Part shown: one piece after another, positions 44,928 to 54,715 of the stretch
Layout of the letters: the number at the start of each line of letters is the position of its first letter
Numbering within the stretch: position 1 is the stretch's first letter
NCBI RefSeq assembly: GCF_018524365.1
Contig: NZ_JAEKFT010000014.1
Location: 1 to 64,000, forward strand
Source of the DNA: Denitromonas iodatirespirans
Lineage (GTDB): Bacteria; Pseudomonadota; Gammaproteobacteria; Burkholderiales; Rhodocyclaceae
Length of the DNA stretch: 64,000 nt
Reading direction: 5' to 3'
The notes under the pieces: model-generated
The model's input: only the letters and a program-made list of their open reading frames with translations
Database searches by the model: none
Told to the model about the DNA's origin: nothing
Program-made: the position numbers and the translations under genes

Positions 44928-46055
44928 ATGCGTTTTCTTGCTGCACTGCTGTTTTCCTTGATGTCCCTGTCCGCGCTGGCCCAGAGCCCTCAGCCGCCGG
45001 CGCTGGCCGCCAAGGCCTGGTTGCTGCTCGACTACGGCGCCAACCAGGTGCTCGCCGCGCAGAACGCCGACCAGCGGGTCGAACCGGCCTCGCTGACCAA
45101 GCTGATGACCGCCTACCTGACCTTCTCGGCCTTCAAAGCCAACACGCTGGCCCGCGACCAGGTGGTTCCGGTCTCCGAGCGGGCCTGGAAGATGGGCGGC
45201 TCGCGCATGTTCATCGAGCCGCGCCATGAAGTGACCGCCGACCAGTTGGTGCACGGCATGATCATCCAGTCCGGCAACGACGCCAGCGTGGCGCTGGCCG
45301 AGGTGCTGGCCGGTTCCGAAGAAGCCTTTGCCGAGCTGATGAACCGCGAGGCCAAGCGCCTCGGCATGACCGGCACCCACTTCATGAACTCGACCGGCAT
45401 GCCGGACGACCAGCACTACACCACCGCCAAGGATCTGGCCATCCTGGCCGCGGCGCTGATGCGCGACTTCCCCGAGGACTACCGGCTGTATTCGGAGAAG
45501 GAATACACGTACAACGGCATCCGCCAGCCCAACCGCAACCGCCTGTTGTGGATGGACGGCACGGTCGATGGCGTCAAGACCGGCCACACCGAAGCGGCCG
45601 GCTACTGCCTGGTGTCGTCGGCGGTGCGCGGTCCGCGCCGCCTGATCTCGGTGGTGCTGGGCACTGACGGGGACAATGTGCGGGCGCAGGAATCGCTCAA
45701 GCTGCTCAACTTCGGCTTCCGCTTCTTCGATACCGTCAAGCTGTACGAAAACGCCACGCCAGTGTCGCGCTTCCGGGTCTGGAAAGGCACGGCCGAAGAG
45801 GTGCCGGTGGGCTTCCTGCAGGATTTCGTGCTGTCGGTGCCCAAGGGCCAGGCCGAAAAGCTGCAGGTCAAACTCGACAGCCTCCAGCCGATCGAGGCGC
45901 CGGTGCGCAAGGGCCAGGAAGTCGGCTCGCTGACCCTGACGCTGGATGGCAACACGATTGGCACCTATCCGGTGGTCGCGCTCGAGGAAGTCACCCTGGC
46001 CGGCTGGTTCGGCCGCATGTGGGACGCGATCCGCTGGTGGATCAAGAATCTCTGA
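44928..46055 (+). CDS. dacA: D-alanyl-D-alanine carboxypeptidase (PBP5/6 type)
   Basis: 375 residues. Removes the terminal D-Ala of peptidoglycan stem peptides. Signal peptide MRFLAALLFSLMSLSALAQ; catalytic Ser55-x-x-Lys58 in EPASLTKLMTAY; SGN in IQSGNDASVAL; KTG in GVKTGHTEAAGYCLVSS; C-terminal PBP5 beta domain (about 280-350) and an amphipathic membrane anchor (TLAGWFGRMWDAIRWWIKNL). An in-frame TTG at 44922 would add two residues. Confidence 0.95.
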   Translation: MRFLAALLFSLMSLSALAQSPQPPALAAKAWLLLDYGANQVLAAQNADQRVEPASLTKLMTAYLTFSAFKANTLARDQVVPVSERAWKMGGSRMFIEPRHEVTADQLVHGMIIQSGNDASVALAEVLAGSEEAFAELMNREAKRLGMTGTHFMNSTGMPDDQHYTTAKDLAILAAALMRDFPEDYRLYSEKEYTYNGIRQPNRNRLLWMDGTVDGVKTGHTEAAGYCLVSSAVRGPRRLISVVLGTDGDNVRAQESLKLLNFGFRFFDTVKLYENATPVSRFRVWKGTAEEVPVGFLQDFVLSVPKGQAEKLQVKLDSLQPIEAPVRKGQEVGSLTLTLDGNTIGTYPVVALEEVTLAGWFGRMWDAIRWWIKNL

Positions 46056-46068
46056 GGCGGAGCGCGGC

Positions 46069-46929
46069 ATGAGCGTGTGCTATCTCAATGGCGACTGGAT
46101 GGAACTGTCCGAGGCGCGCATCTCGCCGATGGACCGGGGCTTCCTGTTCGGCGACGGCGCCTACGAGGTGCTGCCGGCGTATTCCGGCAAGGTGTTCCGG
46201 CTCGACGAGCACCTGCGCCGACTGGAAAACACGCTGTCCAACCTCGGCCTGCCCAACCCGATGAGCCGCGAGGCCTGGCGGGATGTCGTGCGCAGCATCG
46301 TCGCGCGCAATCCGTGGCCGGACCAGTCCATCTACCTGCAGGTCACGCGCGGCGTGGCCGAGGTGCGCACCCATGCCTATCCGGCCGAGGTGACGCCGAC
46401 GGTGTTCCTGATGAGCGAAGCGCTCACCACGCCCTCCGACGAGGTGCGTGCCGAGGGCGTGTCGGCGGTCAGTTCGGCCGACTTCCGCTGGCTGCGCTGT
46501 GATCTGAAGACCGTCTCGCTGCTGGCCAACTGCATGCTCAAGCAACTGGCGGCCGAACAGGGCTGCATGGAAACCGTGTTGTTCCGCGACGGCTTCCTCA
46601 CCGAAGGCGCCGCCTCGAGCATCTTCGTGGTGCACGACGGGGTGCTGCGCGTGCCGCCCAAGAGCCACTTGATGCTGCCCGGCATCACCTATGACGTGGT
46701 GCTCGAACTGGCGCGCGATCGCGGCATGCCCTGTCAGGTGCGCGAAGTGCTCGAAGAAGAGGTGCGCGCCGCCGACGAGCTGTGGATGACCTCGTCCACC
46801 AAGGAAGTGCTGCCCATCACCCGTCTCGACGGCCGGCCGGTGGGCAAGGGCAAGCCCGGGCCGATGGCCGCGCAGATGGGCGAGTGGTACCAGGAATTCA
46901 AGCAAGAGGTGATGCGCCGTGGCGGATGA
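46069..46929 (+). CDS. dat: D-amino acid (D-alanine) aminotransferase
   Basis: 286 residues, PLP fold type IV. Family parts: ISPMDRGFLFGDGAYEVLPA, YLQVTRGVAEVRTHAYP, the PLP lysine in RCDLKTVSLLANCMLKQLA, and TEGAASSIFVV. Interconverts D-Ala/2-oxoglutarate and pyruvate/D-Glu, tying it to the adjacent D-Ala carboxypeptidase. It overlaps the next gene by 11 bases. Branched-chain or 4-amino-4-deoxychorismate activity cannot be excluded, but the adjacency to dacA favours this call. Confidence 0.88.
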   Translation: MSVCYLNGDWMELSEARISPMDRGFLFGDGAYEVLPAYSGKVFRLDEHLRRLENTLSNLGLPNPMSREAWRDVVRSIVARNPWPDQSIYLQVTRGVAEVRTHAYPAEVTPTVFLMSEALTTPSDEVRAEGVSAVSSADFRWLRCDLKTVSLLANCMLKQLAAEQGCMETVLFRDGFLTEGAASSIFVVHDGVLRVPPKSHLMLPGITYDVVLELARDRGMPCQVREVLEEEVRAADELWMTSSTKEVLPITRLDGRPVGKGKPGPMAAQMGEWYQEFKQEVMRRGG

Positions 46930-47191
46930 ACCCAGAGCCTCGCTGATCGAGTTCCCTTGCGCCTTTCCGCTCAAGATCATGGGCGTCAAGGTCGATGCCT
47001 TCGCGCAGACGGTGGCCGAGGTGGTGCTGCGCCACGACGCGTCTTTCGACCCGGCCACCATCGAGATGCGCCCCTCCAGCAAAGGCACCTACTTGTCGCT
47101 GACCTGTACCGTGTGGGCCGTCTCGCAGCCGCAGCTCGACGCGCTCTACCGCGAGCTGACCAGTCACCCGATGGTCAAGGTCGTCCTCTAA
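46919..47191 (+). CDS. DUF493 family protein (YbeD-like)
   Basis: 90 residues with a GTG start (MADEPRASLIEFPCAFPLKI). A small ACT-like alpha/beta domain that in E. coli lies between dacA and lipB, exactly the order found here. The role is uncertain; a regulatory part in lipoate metabolism has been suggested from context. It ends directly before lipB. Confidence 0.88.
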   Translation: MADEPRASLIEFPCAFPLKIMGVKVDAFAQTVAEVVLRHDASFDPATIEMRPSSKGTYLSLTCTVWAVSQPQLDALYRELTSHPMVKVVL

Positions 47192-47839
47192 GTGACGATG
47201 GTGGCCGACGCCTGCCTGCGGCGCGAGCTCGGCCGCGTGCCCTACGAGCCGACCTGGCGCCGGATGCAGGTCTTCACCGACGAACGCGGGCCGGACACGC
47301 CCGACGAGCTGTGGGTGCTCGAGCACCCGCCGGTGTACACCCTCGGCATGGCCGGCAAGCCCGAACACCTGCTGTGCGAGACGGCGATTCCCATGGTGCG
47401 CATCGACCGCGGCGGCCAGATCACCTATCACGGCCCCGGCCAGATCGTGGTCTATTTGCTGGTCGACCTGCGCCGGCGCGGCCTCAAGGTGCGCGAGATG
47501 GTGAACCTGATGGAGCAGGCGCTGATCGACACCCTGGCCGACGAGGGCCTGGCGGCCGAGCGCCGCGCCGGCGCGCCGGGCGTGTACGTGGGCGAGGCCA
47601 AGATCGCCGCGCTCGGCCTGCGCGTCAAGAACGGCTGCAGCTACCACGGTCTGGCGCTCAATGTCGATATGGACTTGACACCATTTACCTGGATCAACCC
47701 CTGCGGCTATAGTGGCCTGCAGACAACCCAGCTTCGCGACCACGGCATCGGCACCGACCAGGTGATCGTCGCCGAGCGTCTCGTCGCACATCTCGAACGC
47801 CAGCTGCCGCCGCTGCGGCCCGGCGTGGCGCCCGCGTGA
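47192..47839 (+). CDS. lipB: Octanoyl-[acyl-carrier-protein]:protein N-octanoyltransferase LipB
   Basis: 215 residues. Moves the octanoyl group from ACP to lipoyl domains. Signatures: [20 protein letters not shown], the catalytic Lys in [15 protein letters not shown] and Cys in [15 protein letters not shown]. The GTG at 47192 directly follows the DUF493 stop; ATG at 47198 in the same frame is an alternative start and the choice is not clear-cut. Confidence 0.93.
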   Translation: MTMVADACLRRELGRVPYEPTWRRMQVFTDERGPDTPDELWVLEHPPVYTLGMAGKPEHLLCETAIPMVRIDRGGQITYHGPGQIVVYLLVDLRRRGLKVREMVNLMEQALIDTLADEGLAAERRAGAPGVYVGEAKIAALGLRVKNGCSYHGLALNVDMDLTPFTWINPCGYSGLQTTQLRDHGIGTDQVIVAERLVAHLERQLPPLRPGVAPA

Positions 47840-47867
47840 GGGCGTCGGACTCATGAAGGAAATCCGG

Positions 47868-48815
47868 ATGGAAACCCCCTCCCGCAAACAGCGTGGCGCC
47901 GAAAAGACCGCCCGCATCCCGATCAAGATCGTGCCGGCCGAGCGCCTGCGCAAGCCCGAGTGGATCCGCATCAAGCTCGGCGCCGGCGCCGAAGCCGAGC
48001 GCTTCAACGAAATCAAGGCCACGCTGCGCGACCAGAAGCTGCACACCGTGTGCGAAGAGGCCTCCTGCCCGAACATCCACGAATGCTTCGGCAAGGGCAC
48101 GGCCACCTTCATGATCATGGGCGACATCTGCACTCGTCGCTGCCCCTTTTGCGATGTCGGCCATGGCCGCCCCGAGGCGCTCAACGCCGACGAGCCGCGG
48201 GACTTGGCCAACACCGTGGCCGCCATGCGCCTCAACTATGTGGTGATCACCTCGGTCGACCGCGACGATCTGCGCGACGGCGGCGCCCAGCACTTCGTCG
48301 AATGCATCCAGGCCGTGCGCCAGGCCTCGCCCAAAACCAGCATCGAAGTGCTGGTGCCCGACTTCCGCGGCCGCATGGACATCGCCCTCGAGATCTTCGA
48401 GCAGGCGCCGCCCGATGTCATGAACCACAACCTCGAAACCGTGCCGCGCCTCTACAAGCAGGCCCGCCCCGGTTCCGACTACGCCTACTCGCTCGAACTG
48501 CTCCGCGCCTTCAAGGCGCGTCACCCCGAGGTGCCGACCAAGTCCGGCCTGATGGTCGGCCTGGGCGAGACCGACGAGGAGATCCTCGACGTGATGCGCG
48601 ACCTGCGCGCCCACGATGTCGAGATGCTCACCATCGGTCAGTACCTGCAGCCCTCCGACGGACATCTGCCGGTGCTGCGCTATGTGCACCCCGACACCTT
48701 CAAGATGTTCGAGACCGAAGCGCTCAAGATGGGCTTCAAGAACGCTGCCTGCGGTCCGATGGTGCGCTCCTCCTACTGGGCCGACCAGCAGGCGCATGGT
48801 GCCGGCGTCGTCTGA
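47868..48815 (+). CDS. lipA: Lipoyl synthase LipA
   Basis: 315 residues. Radical-SAM enzyme that inserts two sulfurs into the octanoyl chain. Auxiliary cluster motif [12 protein letters not shown] and radical-SAM cluster motif CTRRCPFC are both complete; the C-terminal serine ligand region is [13 protein letters not shown]. The ATG at 47868 is chosen because AAGGAA lies six bases before it; an in-frame ATG at 47853 would add five residues. Confidence 0.95.
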   Translation: METPSRKQRGAEKTARIPIKIVPAERLRKPEWIRIKLGAGAEAERFNEIKATLRDQKLHTVCEEASCPNIHECFGKGTATFMIMGDICTRRCPFCDVGHGRPEALNADEPRDLANTVAAMRLNYVVITSVDRDDLRDGGAQHFVECIQAVRQASPKTSIEVLVPDFRGRMDIALEIFEQAPPDVMNHNLETVPRLYKQARPGSDYAYSLELLRAFKARHPEVPTKSGLMVGLGETDEEILDVMRDLRAHDVEMLTIGQYLQPSDGHLPVLRYVHPDTFKMFETEALKMGFKNAACGPMVRSSYWADQQAHGAGVV

Positions 48816-49089
48816 CGCGTCAACCGACGGGCCGGCCGCGCTGGCCCGTCTGCGCAACCTCGGGCCGGCCTCGGCCCGCATGCTCGCCAAGGCGGGCATT
48901 TTTTCCGTCCAGGCCTTGCACGACATGGGCGCCGTCGCCGCCTTCCGGCGCGTGCGTCATGCCGAGCCAGCCGCCTCGCTCAATCTGTTGTGGGCACTCG
49001 AAGGCGCGCTGACCGATCGGCCGTGGCAGGCGGTGGCTCGCCACGAGCGGCTGCGCCTGTTGCTGGCCCTCGACGACAACATCGATTGA
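48796..49089 (+). CDS. TfoX C-terminal domain protein
   Basis: 97 residues, overlapping the lipA end by 20 bases in another frame. It consists of a single TfoX_C domain: [40 protein letters not shown], then [19 protein letters not shown]. The helix-hairpin-helix-like domain is found in competence regulator TfoX/Sxy, but stand-alone forms have no known role. Start by overlap is tentative; GTG at 48799 is also in frame. Confidence 0.75.
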   Translation: MVPASSDASTDGPAALARLRNLGPASARMLAKAGIFSVQALHDMGAVAAFRRVRHAEPAASLNLLWALEGALTDRPWQAVARHERLRLLLALDDNID

Positions 49090-49171
49090 AAACAAGCGTG
49101 AGCGCGCCCGGCCGCCATGTGGCGCCGGTGCTAGAGTGAGCCTTTCACTGAGGTCATTCCCGGAGCGTTTG

Positions 49172-49852
49172 ATGAAAACACTGATGCGATGCGTGGCCCT
49201 GCTGGCCATCGCGCTGCCGGCCTGGGCCGGCGGGCTCGACAGCCTCACCGGCAGCCAGACCACCACCGGCCTGCGCCAGGCGCTCGATCAGGGTGCCCGT
49301 GCCGCGGTCAGCCAGTTGGGGCGCGAGGGCGGCTTCCTCGACAACGCCAAGGTGCGCATCCCGCTGCCCGGCGTGCTCGAAAAGGCCAAGCCGGTGCTCA
49401 GCCTGCTCGGTCGCGGCAAGGACATGGAAAAACTCGAAACCGCCATGAACCGGGCCGCCGAGGCGGCGGTGCCCGAGGCCAAGACCTTGCTGGTCGATGC
49501 GGTGAAACAGATGAGCGTGGACGACGCCAAGGCGATTCTCACCGGCGGTGAGGATTCGGTGACGCGCTATTTCGAGTCGAAGACGCGCGAGGCGCTCACC
49601 GGTCGCTTCCTGCCGGTGGTGACGGCGCAGACCAACCGCCTGTCGCTGGCCAAGCAATACAACAAACTGGCGGACAAGGCCTCGGCCACCGGCCTGCTCG
49701 AAGGCGACGAGGTGTCGGTGGAGCGCTATGTCACCGCCCGCGCGCTCGATGGTCTGTACCTGACCATCGCCGAGCAGGAGCGGGCGATCCGGCAGAACCC
49801 GCTGCAGGCGGCCGGATCGCTGGCCAAACAGGTGTTCGGCGCGTTGAAGTAG
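49172..49852 (+). CDS. Exported DUF4197 domain protein
   Basis: 226 residues. Signal peptide MKTLMRCVALLAIALPAWAG, then the all-helical DUF4197 domain: GLRQALDQGARAAVSQLGRE, FLDNAKVRIPLPGVLEKAKP, DAKAILTGGEDSVTRYFESK, TREALTGRFLPVV and LDGLYLTIAEQERAIRQNP. Periplasmic or lipid-facing function unknown. The ATG at 49172 follows CGGAGCG. Confidence 0.85.
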   Translation: MKTLMRCVALLAIALPAWAGGLDSLTGSQTTTGLRQALDQGARAAVSQLGREGGFLDNAKVRIPLPGVLEKAKPVLSLLGRGKDMEKLETAMNRAAEAAVPEAKTLLVDAVKQMSVDDAKAILTGGEDSVTRYFESKTREALTGRFLPVVTAQTNRLSLAKQYNKLADKASATGLLEGDEVSVERYVTARALDGLYLTIAEQERAIRQNPLQAAGSLAKQVFGALK

Positions 49853-49888
49853 GTGACTCGGGGCGGGCCGCTGCCCGCCCCCGCCGGC

Positions 49889-50485
49889 TCAGCGCCAGCC
49901 GAGCACGATGCTGACGATCAGCGCCATCATCATCATCAGGCCGATCCAGGCACCGATGCCGACCAGCGTGATCCGATTGGCGATGCGGTGTGCCAGCTCG
50001 CCGTCGCTGATCTGCAGCAAGGGCTTGACGCCGTGGCGGATCAGGGCGAGCGTGGCGACCCAGGCCAGCGCCAGCACGACGACGTTGAACCACAGGCTCG
50101 GCACGAACAGCACCAGCGCGGTCAGCCACAGCGGCACCGGCGCGATCGCCGCCAGCGCAAAGGTCTGCGCATAGCTCGGGCTGGCGGAGTGGGCCGCGGC
50201 GATCTGGCGGATCAGGTCGGCCATCATGAACACCATGGCCACCTCGACGACGAAGAAGATGCCGCCCACCACCATCGCTTCACCGGTCCCCAGTGCCGGT
50301 TCGAGCAGCGGAAAGACGGCGCCGGGATAGGTCATGTTGGCGAAGGCGTACATCAGCGGCGGCAGCAGCGACAGGGGTATCACCACCGCCAGCAGCATTT
50401 TGGTGACGCTCGGGTGCATGCGCTCGATGTCGTGCCAGCCCCGGGATTCGGAAACCAGCATTCGGGGAAGATCTGCGAGTGTCAT
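49889..50485 (-). CDS. Yip1-family membrane protein
   Basis: 198 residues, five to six hydrophobic helices (MLLAVVIPLSLLPPLMYAFA, EAMVVGGIFFVVEVAMVFMM, LAAIAPVPLWLTALVLFV, LWFNVVVLALAWVATLALIR, TLVGIGAWIGLMMMMALIVS). The N-terminal MTLADLPRMLVSESRGWHDI and the general layout fit the bacterial Yip1 domain group. Function unknown. The ATG at 50485 has GAGGAG upstream. It lies 70 bases downstream of the LysR gene on the same strand and could share its transcript. Confidence 0.75.
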   Translation of the reverse strand: MTLADLPRMLVSESRGWHDIERMHPSVTKMLLAVVIPLSLLPPLMYAFANMTYPGAVFPLLEPALGTGEAMVVGGIFFVVEVAMVFMMADLIRQIAAAHSASPSYAQTFALAAIAPVPLWLTALVLFVPSLWFNVVVLALAWVATLALIRHGVKPLLQISDGELAHRIANRITLVGIGAWIGLMMMMALIVSIVLGWR

Positions 50486-50555
50486 GGTGTGTCTCCTCGT
50501 GCGAGTTGTCACGTGGCTATGAGACCGTGCGCGGGGCGCTAGGTTTCGCCGCAAC

Positions 50556-51458
50556 TCACTCTGAGAATAGATCAAATACCAACTGACGCAGCCAGCGGTT
50601 GGCCGGGTCGCGATGGTACTTGGCGTGCCAGAACAGCTTGATCGCGATGCTCGGCAGCGGCGCGGGGTGGGCCGAGAATGCCAGGCCGAAGGGCTCGACG
50701 CAGCGCTGCGCGAGGCGCTCGGGCACGGTGGCGATCAGGTCGGTGCGCTGCAGGATGTGGCCGACCGCGGTGAAGTGGGGCACCTGCAGGCGGATGTTGC
50801 GCTCGATGCCGGCGCGCTCGAGCAGCGCGTCGACCTCGCCGTGGCCGGTGCCGGCGGCGACCACGCCGAGATGATCGAGGGCGCTGAAGGTCGCCATCGA
50901 CATCGGTGCGCGGGCGACCGGGTGGTCCTTGCGGTACAGGCACACGTAGTGGGTATGGAACAGGCGGCGCTGGAAGAAGCCCGCCTGCAGATGCGGCAGC
51001 AGGCCGATGGCGAGGTCCACCACGCCGGCCTCCATGTCTTCGCGCAGGCTGGTCGCGGTGTTGCGCACGGTGCTGATCTTCACCCGCGGGGCATGCTGCG
51101 CGAGCGCGTCCATCAGCGTGGGCATGAAGTAGACCTCGCCGATGTCGGTCATCGCCAGCGAAAAGGTGCGCTCGCTGGTGGCCGGGTCGAAGCTGCTGCG
51201 CTGGTTGAGCGCGCTGTGCAGGGTGGACATCGCGTAGGCCACCGGCTCGGCGAGTTGCTGCGCGAAGGGGGTCGGCTCCATGCCGCGCGAGGTGCGCAGG
51301 AACAGCTCGTCGCCGAGCAGCGTGCGCAGGCGGCGCAGCGCGTTGCTCACCGCCGGCTGGGAGAGGCCCAGGTTCTCGGCGACGGTCGACACGCGCCCGT
51401 CCACCAGCAGCTGGTTGAACACCACCAGCAGGTTCAGGTCGATATCGCGCAAGTCCAT
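50556..51458 (-). CDS. nagR: LysR-family regulator of the NahR/NagR type (salicylate-responsive)
   Basis: 300 residues. N-terminal winged helix (MDLRDIDLNLLVVFNQLLVD, VSTVAENLGLSQPAVSNALR, RLRTLLGDELF) and an effector domain with segments I remember from NahR: FSLAMTDIGEVYFMPTLMD, VDLAIGLLPHLQAGFFQRRL, AAGTGHGEVDALLERAGIER, LQVPHFTAVGHILQRTDLIA, KLFWHAKYHRD. NahR activates naphthalene and salicylate genes with salicylate as inducer. Here the gene is divergent from a salicylate 5-hydroxylase operon with a matching operator in the 116-bp gap, so it is very likely its activator. Effector identity is inferred from family and context. Confidence 0.9.
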   Translation of the reverse strand: MDLRDIDLNLLVVFNQLLVDGRVSTVAENLGLSQPAVSNALRRLRTLLGDELFLRTSRGMEPTPFAQQLAEPVAYAMSTLHSALNQRSSFDPATSERTFSLAMTDIGEVYFMPTLMDALAQHAPRVKISTVRNTATSLREDMEAGVVDLAIGLLPHLQAGFFQRRLFHTHYVCLYRKDHPVARAPMSMATFSALDHLGVVAAGTGHGEVDALLERAGIERNIRLQVPHFTAVGHILQRTDLIATVPERLAQRCVEPFGLAFSAHPAPLPSIAIKLFWHAKYHRDPANRWLRQLVFDLFSE

Positions 51459-51470
51459 GGCAGGCCTGTC

Positions 51471-51520
51471 TTATTCATCGTGGTGATTTTATAGATCAGA
51501 TGTAGTTTATCGACGAATAA
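51471..51520. promoter_or_regulatory. Predicted NahR/NagR operator region in the divergent promoter
   Basis: ATTCATCGTGGTGAT at 51473-51487 matches the NahR consensus ATTCACGCTNNTGAT at 10 of 13 fixed positions. In addition TTATTCATCG (51471-51480) and CGACGAATAA (51511-51520) form an inverted repeat with one mismatch, 40 bp centre to centre. A TATAAAA on the minus strand at 51487-51493 could be the -10 of the regulator gene, so binding may also repress the regulator itself. Confidence 0.65.
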
Positions 51521-51574
51521 CGCGCAGGTCTCCATCATCGGTTCCGTGTTCGACAGCAAGCCGTCTGCGCTCCC

Positions 51575-52561
51575 ATGGAACTGGTCGTCAAACCCAACAA
51601 CCTGCGCCTGAGCTTCCAAAGCGGGCAGAACCTGCTGGAGGTGCTGCGCGCCAACGAGGTGCCGGTCTCCTACAGCTGCCTGTCGGGGCGCTGCGGCACC
51701 TGCCGCTGCCGGGTGATCGACGGCGAGGTGCTCGACAGCGGCCCGGAGTCGGGCCGGCCGCTGAACGGCGGCGGGCGCTACGTGCTGGCCTGCCAGTCGG
51801 TGCTCTCGGGCAGCTGCACCATCGAGATCCCCGAGGCGGACGAGATCGTGGTGCACCCGGCGCGCATCATCAAGGGCACGGTGAGCGCGATCGAGGCACC
51901 CACCCACGACATCCGCCGCCTGCGCGTGCGCCCGGCCAAGCCGCTGGCCTTCTCGCCCGGCCAGTACGCGATGCTGCAGTTCTCGCCCGCGCATGTGCGC
52001 CCCTACTCGATGGCCGGCCTGCCCGGCGACGAGGAGCTGGAGTTTCAGATCCGCCTCGCCCCCGGCGGGCGGGTGACCGGCTACGTCTTCGACGAGCTGC
52101 GCGAGGGCGCCAGCATCCGCGTCAGCGGCCCGCTGGGCACCGCCTACCTGCGCCGCCGCCACGAGGGGCCGATGCTGTGCGTGGGCGGCGGCACGGGGCT
52201 GGCGCCGGTGCTGTCCATCGTGCGCGGCGCGCTCGATGCCGGCATGGGCAACCCGATCCACCTGTACTTCGGCGTGCGCAGCGCGGCCGACCTGTACGAC
52301 GCCGAGCGCCTCCAGGCGCTCGCCGCGGCGCACCCCAACCTCGCGCTGAACATCGTGGTGGCCAACGGCGCGGTGCCCGACGGGCTGCGCCGCGGCCTGG
52401 TCACCGAGGCGATCGAGGCCGACTTCGCCTCGCTGGCCGGCGCCCGCGCCTACCTGTGCGGCGCGCCGCCGATGGTCGAGGCGCTCGACCTGCTGGCGCG
52501 CCGGCTCGGCATGCGCGAAAGCCACATCCATGCCGACGCCTTCTACCCCACCGGCACCTGA
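51575..52561 (+). CDS. nagAa: Ferredoxin reductase component of salicylate 5-hydroxylase
   Basis: 328 residues. N-terminal plant-type [2Fe-2S] domain with Cys35, Cys40, Cys43 and Cys73 ([12 protein letters not shown] ... LACQS), then an FAD-binding barrel (RPYSMAG) and an NAD-binding domain ([29 protein letters not shown]). It passes electrons from NADH to the Rieske ferredoxin. Sequence closely resembles NagAa/NahAa as remembered. First gene of the operon; the 116-bp region upstream holds the predicted operator. Confidence 0.93.
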   Translation: MELVVKPNNLRLSFQSGQNLLEVLRANEVPVSYSCLSGRCGTCRCRVIDGEVLDSGPESGRPLNGGGRYVLACQSVLSGSCTIEIPEADEIVVHPARIIKGTVSAIEAPTHDIRRLRVRPAKPLAFSPGQYAMLQFSPAHVRPYSMAGLPGDEELEFQIRLAPGGRVTGYVFDELREGASIRVSGPLGTAYLRRRHEGPMLCVGGGTGLAPVLSIVRGALDAGMGNPIHLYFGVRSAADLYDAERLQALAAAHPNLALNIVVANGAVPDGLRRGLVTEAIEADFASLAGARAYLCGAPPMVEALDLLARRLGMRESHIHADAFYPTGT

Positions 52562-52585
52562 GAGCACAACAGAGGAGAACTCGCG

Positions 52586-53839
52586 ATGAGCAGCGCATTT
52601 CCCGCCGCGCACGAGTGGCCCGCCGAGGGCACCCACCGCGTCCCGTTCTGGGCCTACACCCGCGACGACCTGTACCGCAAGGAGCTGGAGCGCTTCTTCT
52701 ACGCCGGCCACTGGTGCTACGTCGGCCTGGAGGCGGAGATCCCCAATCCGGGCGACTTCCGCCGCACGGTGATCGGCGAGCGCTCGGTGATCATGGTGCG
52801 CGATGCGGACGGCGCCATCAACGTGGTCGAGAACGTCTGCGCCCACCGGGGGCTTCGCTTCTGCCGCGAGCGCCACGGCAACCGCAAGGACTTCCTCTGT
52901 CCCTACCACCAGTGGAACTACAGCCTCAAGGGCGAACTGCAGGGCGTGCCCTTCCGCCGCGGCGTCAAGCAGGACGGCAAGGTCAATGGCGGCATGCCGA
53001 AGGATTTCCGGGTCGAAGAACACGGCCTCACCCGCTTGAAGGTCGCGCGGCGCGGCGGCGTGGTGTTCGCCGCCTTCGACCATGAGGTCGAGCCGCTCGA
53101 GGACTTCCTCGGCCCGACCATCCTCGCCTACTTCGACCGCGTCTTCGACGGCCGCGAGCTCACCGTGCTCGGCTACCGGCGCCAGCGCATCCCGGGCAAC
53201 TGGAAGCTGATGCAGGAGAACATCAAGGACCCCTACCACCCGGGCCTGCTGCACACCTGGTTCTCCACCTTCGGCCTGTGGCGCGCCGACAACAAGTCGG
53301 AGTTGAAGATGGACGCCCGCCACCGCCACGCCGCGATGATCTCCACGCGCGGCCAGGGCGGCAAGAACGAGGAGGTGGTCGGCGGCGTGGACAGCTTCAA
53401 GGACCACATGCAGGTCAACGACCCCCGCCTGCTCGATATCGTGCCCGAGCCCTGGTGGGGCGGGCCGACCGCGGTGATGACCACCATCTTCCCCAGCCTG
53501 ATCGTGCAGCAGCAGGTCAACAGCGTGTCGATGCGCCACATCCAGCCCAACGGCCATGGCTCCTTCGACTTCGTGTGGACCCACTTCGGCTTCGCCGAGG
53601 ATTCCGAGGAGATGCAGCAGCGCCGCCTGATCCAGGCCAACCTGTTCGGCCCGGCCGGCTTCGTCTCCGCCGACGACGGCGAGGTCATCGAGTGGTCGCA
53701 GGAAGGCTTCGAGCAGAAGCCGGCCCACCGCACGCTGATCGAGATGGGCGGCCACGAGATCGGCGACACCGACCACATGGTCACCGAGACGCTGATCCGC
53801 GGCATGTACGCCTACTGGCGCCAGGTGATGGGGGAGTGA
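52586..53839 (+). CDS. nagG: Salicylate 5-hydroxylase, large (alpha) oxygenase subunit
   Basis: 417 residues. Ring-hydroxylating oxygenase alpha subunit: Rieske [2Fe-2S] ligands Cys85-x-His87 and Cys105-x-x-His108 (CAHRG ... CPYHQW), then the catalytic iron site within [20 protein letters not shown] (Asp and two His). The absence of a naphthalene-type partner set and the downstream gentisate genes favour salicylate 5-hydroxylation to gentisate over other aromatic substrates; anthranilate or another substituted benzoate is possible. GAGGAG ribosome site upstream. Confidence 0.9.
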   Translation: MSSAFPAAHEWPAEGTHRVPFWAYTRDDLYRKELERFFYAGHWCYVGLEAEIPNPGDFRRTVIGERSVIMVRDADGAINVVENVCAHRGLRFCRERHGNRKDFLCPYHQWNYSLKGELQGVPFRRGVKQDGKVNGGMPKDFRVEEHGLTRLKVARRGGVVFAAFDHEVEPLEDFLGPTILAYFDRVFDGRELTVLGYRRQRIPGNWKLMQENIKDPYHPGLLHTWFSTFGLWRADNKSELKMDARHRHAAMISTRGQGGKNEEVVGGVDSFKDHMQVNDPRLLDIVPEPWWGGPTAVMTTIFPSLIVQQQVNSVSMRHIQPNGHGSFDFVWTHFGFAEDSEEMQQRRLIQANLFGPAGFVSADDGEVIEWSQEGFEQKPAHRTLIEMGGHEIGDTDHMVTETLIRGMYAYWRQVMGE

Positions 53840-53841
53840 CG

Positions 53842-54315
53842 ATGCTCGACTTCGCGACCTTCTACGAACTGCAGGCCCTGTACAGCGACTACGCCATGGC
53901 CTGCGACTCGGCCGAGTGGGAGAAGTGGCCCGACTTCTTCGTCGAGGAGGGGACCTACCGCCTGCAGCCGCGCGAGAACTTCGAGCAGGGCCTGCCGCTG
54001 TGCCTGCTCGCGCTGGAGAGCCGCGCGATGATCCGCGACCGCGTGTACGGCGTGAAGGAGACCCTCTACCACGACCCCTACTACCAGCGCCACATCGTCG
54101 GCATGCCGCGCGTGATCGCGGTGGACGGCGACACCATCCGCGCGCAGGCCAACTACGCGGTGATGCGCACCAAGTACGACGGCGAGGCCACCGTGTTCAG
54201 CGCCGGCCACTATCGCGACGAGATCGTGCGCACGCCGGCCGGCCTCAAGTTCCGCTCGCGCCTGTGCATCTACGACACCGAGATGATCGCCAACTCGGTC
54301 ATCTACCCCATCTGA
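53842..54315 (+). CDS. nagH: Salicylate 5-hydroxylase, small (beta) oxygenase subunit
   Basis: 157 residues, the size of ring-hydroxylating dioxygenase beta subunits (SnoaL-like cone fold). Recognisable parts: [56 protein letters not shown] and [20 protein letters not shown]. It stabilises the alpha3beta3 oxygenase. Starts two bases after nagG; a longer open frame reaching into nagG is rejected. Confidence 0.9.
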   Translation: MLDFATFYELQALYSDYAMACDSAEWEKWPDFFVEEGTYRLQPRENFEQGLPLCLLALESRAMIRDRVYGVKETLYHDPYYQRHIVGMPRVIAVDGDTIRAQANYAVMRTKYDGEATVFSAGHYRDEIVRTPAGLKFRSRLCIYDTEMIANSVIYPI

Positions 54316-54326
54316 AGGAGGAGAGC

Positions 54327-54641
54327 ATGCCCGGCAACTGGATCGCTGCGCTCGCGCTGGAGGCGCTGCCCGAAGCGGACGTGATCGGCGTCAGCGTGGA
54401 GGGCAGGGACATCGCCCTGTACGAGGTCGACGGCGAGGTGTACGCCTCGGACAACATCTGCACCCACGGCCACGCCCGCCTGTCCGACGGCTTCCTCGAA
54501 GGCCGCCAGATCGAGTGCCCGCTGCACCAGGGCAAGTTCGACGTGTGCTCGGGCCGCGCGCTGTGCGCGCCGCTGACCGAGGACATCCGCACCTACCCCG
54601 TCAAGATCGAGGACGGCAGGGTATTCATCGACATGAGCTGA
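54327..54641 (+). CDS. nagAb: Rieske-type ferredoxin of salicylate 5-hydroxylase
   Basis: 104 residues. Rieske [2Fe-2S] ligands Cys45-x-His47 (CTHGH) and Cys64-x-x-His67 (CPLHQGKFD). It shuttles electrons from the reductase to the oxygenase. An AAGGAGGAG ribosome site precedes the ATG. Gene order reductase, alpha, beta, ferredoxin is as in the nag cluster of naphthalene degraders, but without the naphthalene dioxygenase genes. Confidence 0.93.
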   Translation: MPGNWIAALALEALPEADVIGVSVEGRDIALYEVDGEVYASDNICTHGHARLSDGFLEGRQIECPLHQGKFDVCSGRALCAPLTEDIRTYPVKIEDGRVFIDMS

Positions 54642-54715
54642 GCCACCGGCCGCGCACGGCATTCCACAACCACAGCACCGGCGCGGCGGATTCACCCCCC
54701 CAAGGAGAGAGACAG

